From Papio anubis (lineage: Eukaryota > Chordata > Mammalia > Primates > Cercopithecidae): a stretch of 64,000 nt of DNA. This document shows positions 11,325 to 24,412 of this stretch, in pieces. The position numbers and the translations under genes were made by a program. The notes under the pieces are model-generated. The model was not told the DNA's origin. It searched no databases and saw nothing but the letters and a program-made list of their open reading frames with translations. Within the stretch, counting starts at the first letter, position 1; every line of letters begins with the position of its first letter. The stretch lies in assembly GCF_008728515.1 (NCBI RefSeq), contig NC_044981.1, forward strand, positions 97,290,043-97,354,042, written 5' to 3'.

Positions 11325-13914
11325 CTTTGTGCATCAGTGGAAATATCTAATTTATCATCATATTACCCATACAGTTGTTAAAAACATTTCAGATAGATGC
11401 AAGATTTTAAAAAATATTGTTTTCTGCTTTATAAATAACGATGTTTAGTTAAGAAAAATCCTCTTTCAGTTAAAAAGACTATATTGTCCAGAAATAATGT
11501 ACAGTGCTTACAGGAAATAAGTGACATTCCACAGAGGAAGTATCTCAGGGTCCTGTCTTTGATATGATTGCTAAGAAAACTCCTAGACCTTTCATTTTGA
11601 AATTGTTTTTAGGACACCCTTGCTTATGACACAAGAACTAATTGCTTTATTTATAGTGTTAAAGAAAAAATAATCAGTGATACATGTTAAAACATTGTAT
11701 GGCAGACTTTCTTCAGGAACTTTGCTGTAGCTTTAGGGATCACTGCAATGGGATATTGTAGTAGTGAAGAGATATTGGGATCAACTCAGAATATATCATG
11801 GGCAAGTGGAAATTTTTAGCCATGGAGCAGACTGGGGCTCAGTGGGTGAAAAATTACTAAAAGGAAACATCAGGGTAAGGAGATTCTGACTAAACCATCC
11901 TAAGAATATTCTGCTAAAGACAGGCCAAGGTGATCAGACATCCCTTGCGGGATGATGAAGAATGAGGAACCCAATGAGATATTTTAGGTCATTGGACATT
12001 AAGAATGGGAACTTCTTGCTAAACTGACTTAACAGGGTTCTTTGCTAAAACTGGATTTTATAAAGAAGATCATAGATGTGCCTAGGTGAAGGTTCAAAAG
12101 CCTTGGAAAAGTTTGATCAGAAAATATTTGTCAATAGCTATTCCTGCTTTTAGAACAATAACAAAAATAGTATATAACTTATGCATTATTTTACTTAAAA
12201 TATTGTGACATTTTTTAAAAAGAAAAACTATCTTAATATTAGAATTGTTATTAATGAGGATATTCCGAAGGAACAGGATAACATCTGAAGGTAATTTCAA
12301 AAGAGGAACTTGAAACATTCAAGCAAATTTAAAATAAAATGACTATTTTGAAAATGGAAGAGCAATTTATATGTATATATTTGAGAATATTCATGTAAAA
12401 AGAAGTTGTTTTAAATTTTCATTCTATAGAAAACTATGTGCTTCCTAGACATGGTCACAAAACTCATATGAGAAGTAAAGATAGTAAGAAACATTGTAAT
12501 GAAAATAATAATACTTTTTATGAAAGATTTCACATTTTATGTTTGTTTTCTCAGGAAGGATAGAAAATCTGAATGATAAAGACAAATAATTAAAGTAAAA
12601 GTTCAAATTCTATTGTATTACGGTCTAAGATGTTGTTATTACCAGCATTGCTTCCCCAGTTATTAAGTGTCAGAGTAAATAAACCTTTGTTTTTATAAAA
12701 TCCTTATAAGGAAATGAAATAAATGTGAGTACTGAATTTTTATTTCATGGAAAACTGAGGGTAAACTAGTTCCCTTATTTTTAGTTTATCTGATAATAGA
12801 TGGTTAAAATAATACTCTTTACAAGATGAATAATTATGTAAATATATTACAAATAAACAATCCATCTACATTATGTTGACTGAACTTTGGTTTTTAGTGC
12901 AGATAATTTTTATATTTAATACTGTTTTCACTAATGCTATTTAATAGCTTTCAGTTAGTAGTTTGTTAGTTAATATTTAAAGTAAAATATTAAAACCCAT
13001 CAATAATAATAGAGGTGATGTCCTAGAGTTTTACTGTTTGTTCTTTCAGAGGCTTATTAGTATTTTTTCAGGCTCCTATATTATATTCAATTTTCACTTT
13101 GCCCTGTATTTTCAGGTGATGTTTCTTTTATTTAACTAAATTTAAATTCATCCATATCTAATTCTCATACATTTTTAGTCACAGCTGAGCTCCCCTGCTT
13201 ATGTATTAAGAAGGTTGAATTATAATTATAATTTCTTTAAAGTGTCCTTGAAACTTCACCCAATCTGGAATGAATTTTGAATTCTAAAAAGTTGGTTTTG
13301 TGAGCAGGAGTCAGTTTTGTTTTAAATAGTAGCATAGACCTTTCTTCACTTGTTTCAAACACAGCGTGGCCAGGATGCTAATACATTTGCAAACAAACAA
13401 ACAAACAACAACAAAAAAAAAACTATGGATATAAATATACCAACATTTTCTTGATTTTTCAAGGGTAGATTTACATATTAATATAAATAATTTATATTAT
13501 TTTTAAACTTCACTGCCTCTATCAAGCATAGTTCTCTTGGTTCCTAAAATTCATTCTTTTTCTTTTCTTTTTAAATGAGTCTGTCTATATAACCCCCCCC
13601 ACACAAATATATATTTATATATAAAAATTTAACAAATAACTTATGTATATATAACTGGGTAATGTTTCAAAACAGAGTCCATAAATCATGAAAAAAGAAA
13701 CTCCGTACACAGTTGTTAATGAATTAAAACCATGACTAATTTCTAAGTGAAGTAGTTATTTCTTATTCTAAAATTTGATAAAATTGGCTAATTAAATATA
13801 AACATACACACACAGGTACACACATACATTTTCTGTGACTACACTTTGAGAGCCTGGTTTACTAGTTAGTTTTGCATACTATTGTACCTTACATTTTGGT
13901 AATCCAAATGTGAG

Positions 13915-14000
13915 TAAGCCACGATTGTGCCACTGCATTCCAGCCTGTGTGACAGAGTGAAAGCATGTCTCTAAAAACAAACAAACAAACAAACAAACTT
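13915..14000 (+). mobile_element. Alu right-arm 3' fragment with (CAAA)n tail
   Basis: gccacgattgtgccactgca...cagcctgtgtgacagagtg matches the last ~60 bp of Alu, followed by a caaa-repeat tail at about 13976-13998. The rest of the element is absent. Confidence 0.85.
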
Positions 14001-14289
14001 ATCTTAATGCAAAACAAATCAGATCAATTTTCATGATTGATTTGAATGTTTCCTTCAGCTATTCTGTAATAACTTTATGCATAGTTCATACTGTCAGAAT
14101 TAAGAAAGATGCATTATTGATTTTTTTCTGAAGATACACCTTCAATATTATATTTTTTATAATCTAGTGTTGCATTGCCATTGTACCTTCATCACTTGAT
14201 CTGATCACTTCATTCATTTCTTCAAATATTTATGGAGCAAATGGGTAGATAACTAGCTATGCCTGCTACAGCTTTGTCATCAGTCATTA

Positions 14290-14298
<9 letters not shown>

Positions 14299-14321
<23 letters not shown>

Positions 14322-14628
14322 CTTTTTTTTCTTTTTTGAGACGGAGTCTCGCTCTGTGGCCCAGGCTGGAGTGCAGTGGCCGATCTCAGCTCACTGCAAG
14401 CTCCGCCTCCCGGGTTCACGCCATTCTCCTGCCTCAGCCTCCCGAGTAGCTGGGACCACAGGCGCCCGCCACCTCGCCCGGCTAGTTTTTTGTATTTTTT
14501 AGTAGAGACGGGGTTTCACGGTTTCACCGTGTTAGCCAGGATGGTCTGGATCTCCTGACCTCGTGATCCACCCGTTTCGGCCTCCCAAAGTGCTGGGATT
14601 ACAGGCTTGAGCCACCGCGCCTGGCCCC
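14299..14628 (-). mobile_element. full-length young AluY (Old World monkey-like subfamily)
   Basis: Complete Alu in reverse orientation, from the T-rich tail to ccaccgcgcctggcc. Candidate target-site duplication ttattttctttt at 14287-14298 and 14629-14640. Variants cgcccgccacctcgcccggctag, acaggcttgagccacc and the doubled tttcacggtttcac are ones I associate with cercopithecid AluY lineages. Confidence 0.93.
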
Positions 14629-16577
14629 TTATTTTCTTTTTTAATCTTTAGCATAATAGAGAGTCATGTTTTCTGTCTTAAGAGTAACATAGAGCTTTAT
14701 AAGTGAGTTAATGAAGGAAGAGTTGATATGATCAAGATTGAGATTTAGGAAAACCATGCTGGCTCAGTGTAGTGAACAGATTGGAAGGGACAGTGGTGGA
14801 GATGAGAGTAGTTGTTAAAGTGTTGCAAGAATGCAGGAGTGGTTAAGAGAATGGCATGCTGGAGAGTGGCCAAGTAACCTGTGTCCAAAAAAATTAATTT
14901 AAATTTAAAATGTATGGTGATCATTGGTGTATTTTCTCAGATTTATTTCACTAAGGAATCTAGTGGACTAATTAGAAAATAAGGAAATGAAATCATGAAG
15001 AAAATTCTTTGATTAATTCTGTTGTGAAAGGAAAGAGAGAAAGTATGATAACTACTGTGGAAAGTATGCTAACTAGAGGAAAGAAAATAAGACCTAAAAG
15101 GCTTGAACATGTTTAAATGTTGTCGGTAAAAAGGGAGTGGTAAAAAAAGAAATAAATAATTGTATAAGATTCCTGTAAATAATGTAAGAATGTGATGGAA
15201 TTTAAAGCAGCAAATGAAGGATTCGCTGTGGCTTGCAGGGTAACAAACAGAAGAAGAGGAGAGATTGTGACAGACGGTCTTTGATATAAGAAGGTTTTGG
15301 ATTGATTTTTGAGTGTGTTTCCATAAATGGTTTTATTTTTCTCTGTAAAGTAAAACCCAAGTCAACTACTAAAATTGAGTTGAGTCCACAGAAAGTTTTG
15401 AGTGTCAGGAAAGGAGCAATTTGAAATTGACGTTGTAAATAATAAGTTGAAAGAGATACTAAGCTTTCTGGGCAGGGTTGAATACGTACTCCAGTTTCAC
15501 TCTTATTAGTACCACTTTTTCCAGCAATGCTTTGCTGCTTCAGATTCAGAAGACATTGATAGTTGACTCTAGGACTGGGTTGGGTTAAACAGTTCAAAGG
15601 AAAGAGAGAGTTTAGTGAGTTTAAGATATTGGCAAAAGTAATATTGAGATTATACATCAAGGAAAAATCGTCTGAACATGGTATAATATAAAAAAGTAGA
15701 AACATCTAATGAATAGTAAGACCGTAGGTCTTTAGTGGGCATGAGGCTCCAGTGGAATTGGAAAAGATTACCAGTAAAGAAACTGAATAAACAAAGTGGG
15801 GAGAAAAAAGAGTCTAAAATCATAGAGCAGGAAAGTTGAGTAGTTCGTTTTGAAAGTAAAATAAATCCCGGTGTTGAAAATAGCATTATGTGACCACAAT
15901 TGGCTGAAGCACTAAGAAAAGTGTTGGTAATGACTTTGAATGACTGACAAGTCACTCTGAGTCCTGTGTGAAGGGCACTCTATGTGAACGACTCTGAGTG
16001 ACTTACCAGTTTCAAGCTGGTGAAGGAGAAACAGCGGTATGCTGGAAATGACTTGTACTGACTTTCAGGAAATAAATTTACAGAAATTTTATGATTTGAC
16101 TGACATAATACCTGCAGCTTGAAATCATTAATAGTAAATATAAAATCAGCAAGTACCACAAGTAAAAATAAAGCAAATAAAAATCAACAAACACTACAAA
16201 TCAGGGCAAGTCTTCCTTTTCCAGAGAGACAACTGTTAAATATTTACTAGTTCATCACTGAGGAGAAGCAGACATCTGTATCCAGGAAATGAATAGAAGA
16301 CTGTAGTAAAATAAATCAGGTAGTAATATTGAACGGTACGAACCTTAAAAGAACAAGGTTTTGTACCTTTTCTTGCTTTCAAGAGGAGTGTGGAATGTGT
16401 GATTTAGAAGTAGGAAAGAAAAAAGAAGGACACATTTCCCATTCTTGATATATGTGGAGTGTGAAATAGATTTTTCATTAATATATTAAAGCTGTACTTA
16501 AAATTAAATAGAATTTAAAATTGTTTATGTAGAGCAATAATGTGGCTATCTTTCTGTTTTGCTTTAAAGCTGGGTCA

Positions 16578-16620
16578 GGTATATATATATGTGTGCGTGT
16601 GTGTATATATATATATTTTT
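16578..16620. repeat. TA/TG dinucleotide microsatellite
   Basis: atatatatatgtgtgcgtgtgtgtatatatatata. Confidence 0.85.
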
Positions 16621-17004
16621 TTTCTTATTGAATGAAGCCATGAACAGAATATGAGAAAAAGAAGTACATGTCTAGTTATTCTTAAACTGATTTGATCATT
16701 ACAAATTATATGACCATATTAAATTATCACAGGTGCCATGATATATACATATATATGTTATTTATAAATATAAATACAACAAAAAAGAACAAAAATAAAT
16801 AAATATTAATGGATATATAGACCATCTCCACTGAAAAATATCTTGGAATTTATATAGCCTAATCCATTTATTCCACAATTGAACAAATTGATTTCTAGAG
16901 AGATAAACTAACCACAAATCATTTAGCTTGGTAATGTTACAGCTGAAAGTAATATGCCTGTGTTCTAAAGTCCAGCATGATAGGAATAATTTCATTGTAT
17001 GCAT

Positions 17005-17185
17005 CTAGTCATTCATTTATTCATTTCTAAAATTTATTTAATAAGTATCTATTGATATCTATGATATACTAGATACTGTTCCAGGTACAAGAGCTATAAG
17101 GATAGAAAAAAATCCTTGCATTAATGGAGTTTTTCTTCTAGCAGGTAGAGATAGAAACTGAACAGATAAATAAATGTAAAGAGGA
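17005..17185 (+). repeat. ancient interspersed repeat (mammalian-wide, family not assigned)
   Basis: attcatttattcatttc...gatactgttccaggtac...ggagtttttcttctagcagg matches the common mammalian motif series (attcaacaaatatttattgag, ccaggcactgttctagg, catggagcttacattctag). Confidence 0.5.
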
Positions 17186-17539
17186 AAAACACAATATACT
17201 ACCTAGTCATTAAGAAGTATGAATACAAATAAAATAGGAGGATAAGGTATATATATGGTGAGTCCAGGGTTTTAATTTTAAATAGGGTAAATATTAGAAA
17301 TTATCTTTAAAAACTAATGTATCAGCAAACATCAGGAGGAAGTGGAGAAGTGAGACACATGGATATGCAGGGAAAGTGCATTCCAGCTAGAGAAAACAGC
17401 ATAGTCAAAGCCCCTCTGCTAAATTGTACCCCTAATTAAAATGTGCTGCAAATTAATGATTAATATAGTCATTAATTACTTTATACATATTCATATTGTG
17501 ATATGTCTTAATTCTCAGTGTACTTGTAATGCATTATAA

Positions 17540-17685
17540 GACTTTAAGCTTTTCCAGGACAGGGGTCATGTTTTGTTTTTGGTAAATCTACGTACGCACA
17601 GTGCCTGGCATGGTCATATATACCAAGCTGGTGGTCAATATATATTAAAATGAAAGATCAAATGAATGAATGAATATTCTAGTGA
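17540..17685 (+). mobile_element. L2-like 3' end
   Basis: ccaggacaggggtcatgttt, gtgcctggcatgg and the terminal atgaatgaatgaat follow the L2 3' consensus order (agggcagggaccatgtc, acagtgcctggcac, tgaatgaatgaa). Confidence 0.55.
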
Positions 17686-20600
17686 ATTATGAAATAGAAC
17701 AAGTTGAGTTTTAAAAGAAAACTTTTGTGCCTCTAAGTCTCCTCACCTGAAAAGGCTTGGCTTTAAGGGTCATGTTGGTTAAAGCTCCTACCTCAACAAA
17801 AGCTCAGGGTGCTTTTTCTATTCTTGCTTACTAGGGTGATTAAATACCAATAGAGGGGAAAATAAGTTTCCATATCCTTAAAAAATTATGAATTATTTTA
17901 ATGGTAAAGACATATACATACACACTTACATATATATATGAAGACAGTAGGCATATGCCAAAGTCATCGTGTGTACAAGTACTGTGCTTCTCTTTTGATT
18001 GATTATGTAAAACAAGCAACAAGAATAAATTCTGATTATCTTTACAGAGCTTTATGGCCTGTCAAATTAGCTTTAGATGAATTTTCTCATTTATTTATCA
18101 CAATACTTCCACAATATTGTTAAAGAAGCTTTTTATTACATTAGGTAGGGAAAATAAATTATGGCTTATCCAAGGTCCTTCATTGACCCAGTGTAGTAAA
18201 GTTTCTTAATTTCATTTCAGTTTGGCCACATGACAGTAAAATATATTCTTGATGGCTACTATTTATAAGAAAATAAAACATTTGATCAGGAAAGTTGAAG
18301 ACATCTCATTTAAAAGATAATATGCAATGAATCTTCATTATGAGAGACTTGGAATGGTACACAATGAACTATCCACTGCTGTTTCAACTACCTAAAAAGG
18401 ATAACTGTCTTTAACTGCACCAAATGATACTAAACTTGCTGCCTATCATATTATGCTTAGTCACTCTGATCTCTTTTATTCCTCTATTAATTCACAGTAA
18501 CACTGAGAAGAGCAATTCTCTCTGTTTCATTGTCTTTCCCTTCAAATATCCTGTTTTAAGAGATTAAAGATGCCTTGAGATAACACTGCCAGAATTATCC
18601 CAAGGACTGACAGGTTTACTAACAACTGAATGCTTTTCAGATCACTGCACTGGACTCAGATCCACCTTTGATATGAACCACATATGGCTTCAGTCTTGTT
18701 TCCCTGAATTAACTCTAATTTCCTAGTGACCAAGGTCAGATGAGTCCAGATAGGGCTCAGCTGTTCTTACCTAGCACATATGTTCCAGTATTGTTGGTAA
18801 TTTATTTCTGTAATAAAAAATTAAAATGGAAATCTCAGCCAGAATCTCTTTTACCAAAGGAGACCTTGCTATGGCATTAGGGCTTATTACATGTAACTTT
18901 TTCATAACAAAATAAGAATTATTATTATAGCCAAATATTTAAGTTAGTATTATAAACAAAATTGGTCATGTGAAATTTATTCAAAAAGAATAATTTGAGT
19001 AAGTACCAAGTACCACAAAATCTACATTGTTAATTTAAAAAAGTCAGAAATCACTGTATTTGCTTTTATCAATTTTGCTGTATTAATCTATATAACAATG
19101 TTAAACTAATTCTGGCATATTTATTATTTAGGAGACAAAACTTGTATTTATAAATGTCTATTAATTCAAAAGAAATCGAATTTGTTAACAAGAAAATCTT
19201 TTTCAGATTACTTCAAGATATTTTGGGTGTTGTACCACCTGATTAACTTTTTAACGTATCTGAGCTGAAGTCAACATTTCTATTATGTATAATAAAACAT
19301 ATTACCAAACAGTATTCAATTTTCTTTGATTAATGTGTTGTTGTTATGATATTTAAAACAAAATTAATGTTAAAGGTTTTACATTTCATTCATGGAGAAA
19401 ACTTTCCTCTAGAAGATACTTAAAAAGTTAATTCTAAATCCTTGCTTCAAAATGTTACACAAATACTGATAATGCTATTTTCTTATCACTTTTAGACAGT
19501 CAGGTTTATAAAAGCAAGTTCAATGAGCATAAGATGGTTTCTAAATTTTAATTTATTTTTGACAGCAAACAAAATGAACGAAGGAGAAGAATTCATTTGT
19601 GTACCTACTATAATTTAGGCCAAAGATATCTTTAAAAAGAAGATGCCTTTGTATTTGTCAAATATGTTGCTCCCAGTAAAAGAAAAGATCTATGCAAGTG
19701 TTTCAAGAGTAAACCTTACCTTATTAGCTTTTCATAATATTTTGGGAGAAATTCAAAACAAAATTGCAGAGCACTATTCTTACATTGATATTTTACCAGT
19801 TCACTAAATCATTCAGAAAAGAAATTTACCCTAAAATTTGTTAGTCTTTTGAGACTTGCAAAGAGCCAAATAATTTCCAGGTTGCAAACTTTATTTGGTG
19901 TTCTAGCAGAAGCTAAACTAAAATGTCTATAAGTTTTAAATTGTTAGATGTATGTTTAAAATATTTTAAATATTTACATTGTATGCTCTTTTTAATGCAC
20001 AAAATTATTTGGCAATTATGAATTTTATAAAAGGTTGTATTTCTTATTCCTTTAAATTTCATTTTTGACAAAAATATCTTATTTTGTTCATGTTTCACAG
20101 TCCATAAAAATTGCTACCATAAGCAGACAGTGTCTTATGAACTGATTTTATTGGTTTGTGCTGATGTCGCAAAAAAAAAAAAAAAAAAAAAATCAGCTTA
20201 CAAATTTCGGCATTTTTATAAAACAAACATTGCTAAACATTGACACCCCAAGTCCATCTAATGTAACATAGAAAAATAAGTTTATTTAATGTGGGGCAGA
20301 ATTAAGGAAAGGAGGAATAAAATAGAAATACATTCTAGTATTTTCAGTGGCAGATAAGTTGAGTGGCAAAATAAGATGATTTTATTTACAAAAACTTAAA
20401 AATGCATTTTTCTTATAGTGCCCTTTTTTTACATATACATTTCATACAATATCTCTGAGACATTATTTAACTGATTTTCTTGGCTTTATCTGGCTAATTA
20501 CTCTGTATAATATAGCTATAAGGATAATACTTAAGAAATCTTTTTTTTTATTTTTGTCAAATAAGTTATAGTGGTTTTAGGTTTTATGTAATTAAAATTC

Positions 20601-20859
20601 TTTTGTAAAATCACGATGCCATAAATTTTATCTATTTTCACTTTCTTTTAAAGCAAGGAGCTTTAGTTCTCTCAACTGTGAGGGAAATAAAAATATTTTA
20701 GCTATTTCTTATCTTTTACTTGGCTACGCTCAAGTTGAGCTCTTTATTATCCTGTAATTTGTTGTTACCTCAATTCTTTGCTAATGGAAAATTATTTTAT
20801 GATGTACTTAGCTTACTACCTGTCTTTTATATTATATATTTCTCTTAGGTACTACATTC

Positions 20860-20949
20860 TTTTGGGCAGTATTTCCTAATAAATTTGGCAGCAGCCATGG
20901 ACAGGGCAAGGATGTGCTCAATTCCTGAGTCTTTCCTGGTATTCTGTCT
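20860..20949 (+). repeat. direct duplication D3, copy 1
   Basis: ttttgggcagtatttcctaataaattt...ctcaattcctgagtctttcctgg recurs at 21930-22012. Two exact shared blocks (tttcctaataaattt; ctcaattcctgagtctttcctgg) flank a diverged middle. Confidence 0.85.
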
Positions 20950-21584
20950 CAGTCTTCACTTTCTCTCATCACAGCGGCCAGAGGACCTTCAAAGACTGGA
21001 CGTTATGGCTGATCAGCTTAGTCCCTATGTTTGATTTTAATCAGATCCCTTGGCAATGATCAGTATCTACTTCATTGAAAGACACTAACCATTGTCACAG
21101 GAGATGGAGCAAAATGTATTTACAGGTAGTTCCTCCAACAGGCCCATTGTTTTCCACCTATAATATTTAGTTTATACCGCAACTTTATTTCCTTTCTTCT
21201 ATGTCAGTTTGCATACAACTTTCATATTCAACATAGAAATATTTGATTATTTATTTCATTTTTACCTCCTCACTGATCTTAAGTGCATTTTTATTCCTTT
21301 TCTTTAACTTGTACAGCTCCCATTTATTGATTTTTACCTTTCAAGTTCCTATAATCTATTTAACTTTGAGAATGTTCAACAACTTTCTGCTTTATTAAAA
21401 ATAAATCTAGCTGAGCCTTCTTATTTTCTCCTTATACGATATATTTTACAGTGGAAGTATGACCCCATTGGTGTTTAATATAAATATTTTCAAACCACAA
21501 GTCAAGCCAATGGCAGTGTTTTATTTTATTTTTTTTTATGGTGTATTCTTATTTTTATTCTTGGTTTTATGGAAGAGAGAACAA

Positions 21585-21690
21585 TCTCTGAAAGGTTAAA
21601 TAAATGCCTTAGCCAGTGTCACATAGCTAGTAAATGAGAGTATGGATCCCATGTTTAGTTTATGTTCCAGACTGACTCTCACATGCATTG
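21585..21690 (-). mobile_element. MIR-like fragment
   Basis: aggttaaataaatgccttagccagtgtcacatagctagtaaatgag resembles the MIR core read antisense (gaggttaagtaacttgcccaaggtcacacagctag). Confidence 0.6.
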
Positions 21691-21862
21691 GAACTGGGCT
21701 GGGCTGTTAGTGGTATTTGTTTTTAATCGATAGCTTTAGCTGGCACCTGTTCTTGCTGTTGGTGGAGGCTTCTCTCTTTCTGCTCCCTTCCCCTCTTCCA
21801 ATGGCAGTGTTTTAAATCCTCGTTTATTCCACTCAGAACCACCTTATTAGGAACATTACTTT

Positions 21863-22175
21863 TTTTTTTTCAGCTTCACTGAGGTACAGTTGACCTCAAT
21901 AAAATAATAAAAATTGTATATATCTACAGTTTTGGAGAGTCTTTCCTAATAAATTTGACAGCAGCTACGCACATAGTCAGGCAGAGTCTCAATTCCTGAG
22001 TCTTTCCTGGTGTCTTATCTATATCTACATACATATATATATATAATTATCATAATCAGTTTAATTAACATAGCCATTATCCTATATTTTTGTGTATGTG
22101 GTGAGAATATTTAAGATCTATTCTCTTGGCAACTTCCAAGTATAATTTTACAGAATAGTTAACTGTAGTCACCAT
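21863..22175 (-). mobile_element. L1M 3' end, antisense half of a 5'-inverted copy
   Basis: cttcactgaggtacagttgac, tgtggtgagaatatttaagatctattctcttggcaa and taactgtagtcaccatgct are antisense L1M 3'UTR. The D3 copy 2 is inserted within. Confidence 0.7.
21930..22012 (+). repeat. direct duplication D3, copy 2, interrupting an L1 3' end
   Basis: Diverged copy of 20860-20949 at offset ~1070 bp. It splits the L1M antisense 3'UTR between ...gtatatatctacag and acatacatatat..., so it arrived after that L1. Confidence 0.85.
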
Positions 22176-22340
22176 GCTAAATGACATAAGCTAGGCACAG
22201 AAAGACAAATGCTACATGATCTCACTTATACATGGAATGTAAAAAAAGTTGAACTCGTAGAAGCAGGGAGCAGAATAGTAGCTACCAGGCGTTTGAGGGG
22301 AGGAAATGGGGAGATGTTAGTCAAAGGAACTTTGCATTAT
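22176..22340 (+). mobile_element. L1M 3'UTR, sense half of the same 5'-inverted copy
   Basis: aatgacataagctaggcacagaaagacaaatgctacatgatctcac through ggggagatgttagtcaaagg is the segment that lies just upstream in L1M, now in the opposite orientation and abutting the antisense half. Confidence 0.7.
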
Positions 22341-22359
22341 TGATTGTTCTTTCTTTGTC

Positions 22360-23196
22360 TGACATTTTAAACCTCTCCTTTCTTTTGAAACATCCCCCTA
22401 TTGGCATTTAAACATGCTCAAATCTCTTCAATCTTTTAAAATCTTACTTAAACCAAAATATTCTTCTGTCTACTGTCCTGGATCTGCTCATCTTCAGAGT
22501 TGTACTTTTTATTTATTTTTTTCTTTTTGGCACTTACTGCTACCAGTTTACTTTCCTCAAATCCTTTCTTAATCCACTTTGATGTGACTTCTAAGAGCTT
22601 CACTCCCCTCAATTAGCCCTTGCTAAAATAACCAAGAAACTCTCTGTTGCCATATCCAAAGGAAATTATTCAGTTTTCATCATTTGTGGTTTTTTAGTAA
22701 AATCACTATAAGGGACCACTTCCTCACTTAACTTTCTCTTGCCTTAATGCATGCAGTACTTAGATTTTCTTCCTTTTCTATTTACTCTTTTTACGTTTCC
22801 TTAGCAGATTCAGCCTCCTATGCCAGTTGGTGAAATTCAAAATTCCGCAAGCCTTCATGCTAGTACTCATCTCATCTTCCTCTCCTGTCTTTTTCCACAT
22901 GTATCCACTACTTGGTCAATTGTATCTAATATGACATCAAAAAATCTACATGTTTAGCTTTGATCTCCCCTCTGAACTCCAGACTTAGATATATATCTTC
23001 ATATTACAGATCCATTTGAATGTTCCTCATGTGTCCCCAACTCACTAGATATACTCTTTCTCCCCTAAAATTTGATCTTCTTTCAGTTTTTTCCCTCTGT
23101 CAGTAATGCTGAAGTTTAAACCAGAAACCGAGGACTTTTTCAACCTAAACCTCTTCTTTATTTTTTATATTTTAATAATTACCAAGTATTATGAAT

Positions 23197-23239
<43 letters not shown>

Positions 23240-23480
23240 CTTGAGTTTCTGGATATCTTTCCTTCTCCAACGCCATCTCCAGAGTCCAAGTACTGTTTCC
23301 TTAGACTGATGCTATGTGCTTGTGAATGGTCTTTCTACACTGTAGTCTTAGTGATCCCTTCAAAATGCAAATCTGATTTCATCATCCATATCCAATCTGC
23401 TTCATAATTGCCTTCACTTCTCACTGCTCCTATGGTTAAGGCATATTTTGTTCTTGCGTGTTAACTATTTATGAAACCTG
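22360..23480 (+). mobile_element. possible L2 body, heavily diverged
   Basis: aaatgcaaatctgatttcatcatc...cttcataattgccttcacttctcac resembles the L2 string cagatcatgtcactcc...aaaaccctccaatggc. Length and boundaries are uncertain. Confidence 0.35.
23199..23237. repeat. (CA)19 microsatellite
   Basis: Uninterrupted CA run. The Thr-His repeats in the overlapping ORF are an artefact of it. Confidence 0.97.
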
Positions 23481-23574
23481 GACCCTGGTCAGTGTCTAAA
23501 ATTGTGCCTATTGCATAAAAGTAATTCAATACACATATTTTATTTTACTTATTATTTTTATTTTATTTTTAATT

Positions 23575-23950
23575 TTTTTAATAATTTCAACTTTTATTTT
23601 AGATTCAGGAGATACATGTGCAGGTTTGTTACATGGATACATTATGTGATGCTGAGGTTTGAGGTACTGTTGACCACGTCACCTAGGTAGTGAGCATAGT
23701 CCCCAGTGCGTTTTCAACCCTTGCCCCCCTCATCTTCTGCCCTTGGTAATCCCTAGTGTCTATTGTTTCTATCTTTATGTCCATTAGTACTCAATATTTA
23801 GCTCCCATTTATGTCTGAGAATGTGCAATATTTGGTTTTCTGTTTCAGTGTTAATTCACTTAGGATAATGCCCTCCATCCAGCTGCATCCATGTTGCTGT
23901 AAAATACACGATTTTGTTCTTTTTTATGACTGTGTAGTATTCTATGGTGA
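23575..23950 (-). mobile_element. L1MA/L1PB-like 3' end
   Basis: attttagattcaggagatacatgtgcagg...aggtagtgagcatagtcccc...ctgtgtagtattctatggtg is antisense L1 3' end plus the final part of ORF2. 23960-24310 and 24430-24720 are unassigned. Confidence 0.85.
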
Positions 23951-24330
23951 TACACGTATTTTAAATAAGAGTAACTTGGCTCTGTGAAAGTAAAAATTGC
24001 ACTGGGAAAAGCTAAACCAACAAAGAAGACTTTTCTATTCCAAAAAGGAAGAGAGAGATCAGAACTCAATCTCTAAACTGGGCTGAAACTCTGGAGAGTT
24101 TTAAAGGATGGGTTGGGAGTTTTTAAGAGTGAAGGAGTTTTTAACAACATTTGGGTAGGTATGGGGGATTGTGACCATATGTGTTTGCTAATTGGGTTTG
24201 TCCAAAGGATATATAAACTTTCTCATATCTTTGTCACAGAAAGTAGTTCTACAACTTGGAACAAGGGACCCTCTGTCTGAAGTTATGTTTCTACCTTTCC
24301 ACAGAGACTGGAAGATAGAGATGCCTCCTT

Positions 24331-24412
24331 TTTTTTTTTCTTAATTATACTTTAAGTTCTAGGGTACATGTGAACAACATGCCGGTTTGTTACATATGTA
24401 TACATGTTCCAG
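24331..24412 (-). mobile_element. very short 5'-truncated L1PA with perfect 13-bp target-site duplication
   Basis: A T-tract followed by ttaattatactttaagttctagggtacatgtgaacaac is the antisense of the terminal ~70 bp of primate L1 with its tail. gagatgcctcctt occurs exactly on both sides, at 24318-24330 and 24413-24425. Confidence 0.93.

Noticed and set aside
15202..15955. Minus-strand ORFs of 167 and 101 codons
   Set aside because: No recognisable domain, no codon or composition signal, and no splice or promoter context; consistent with a chance frame in GRIK2 intron.
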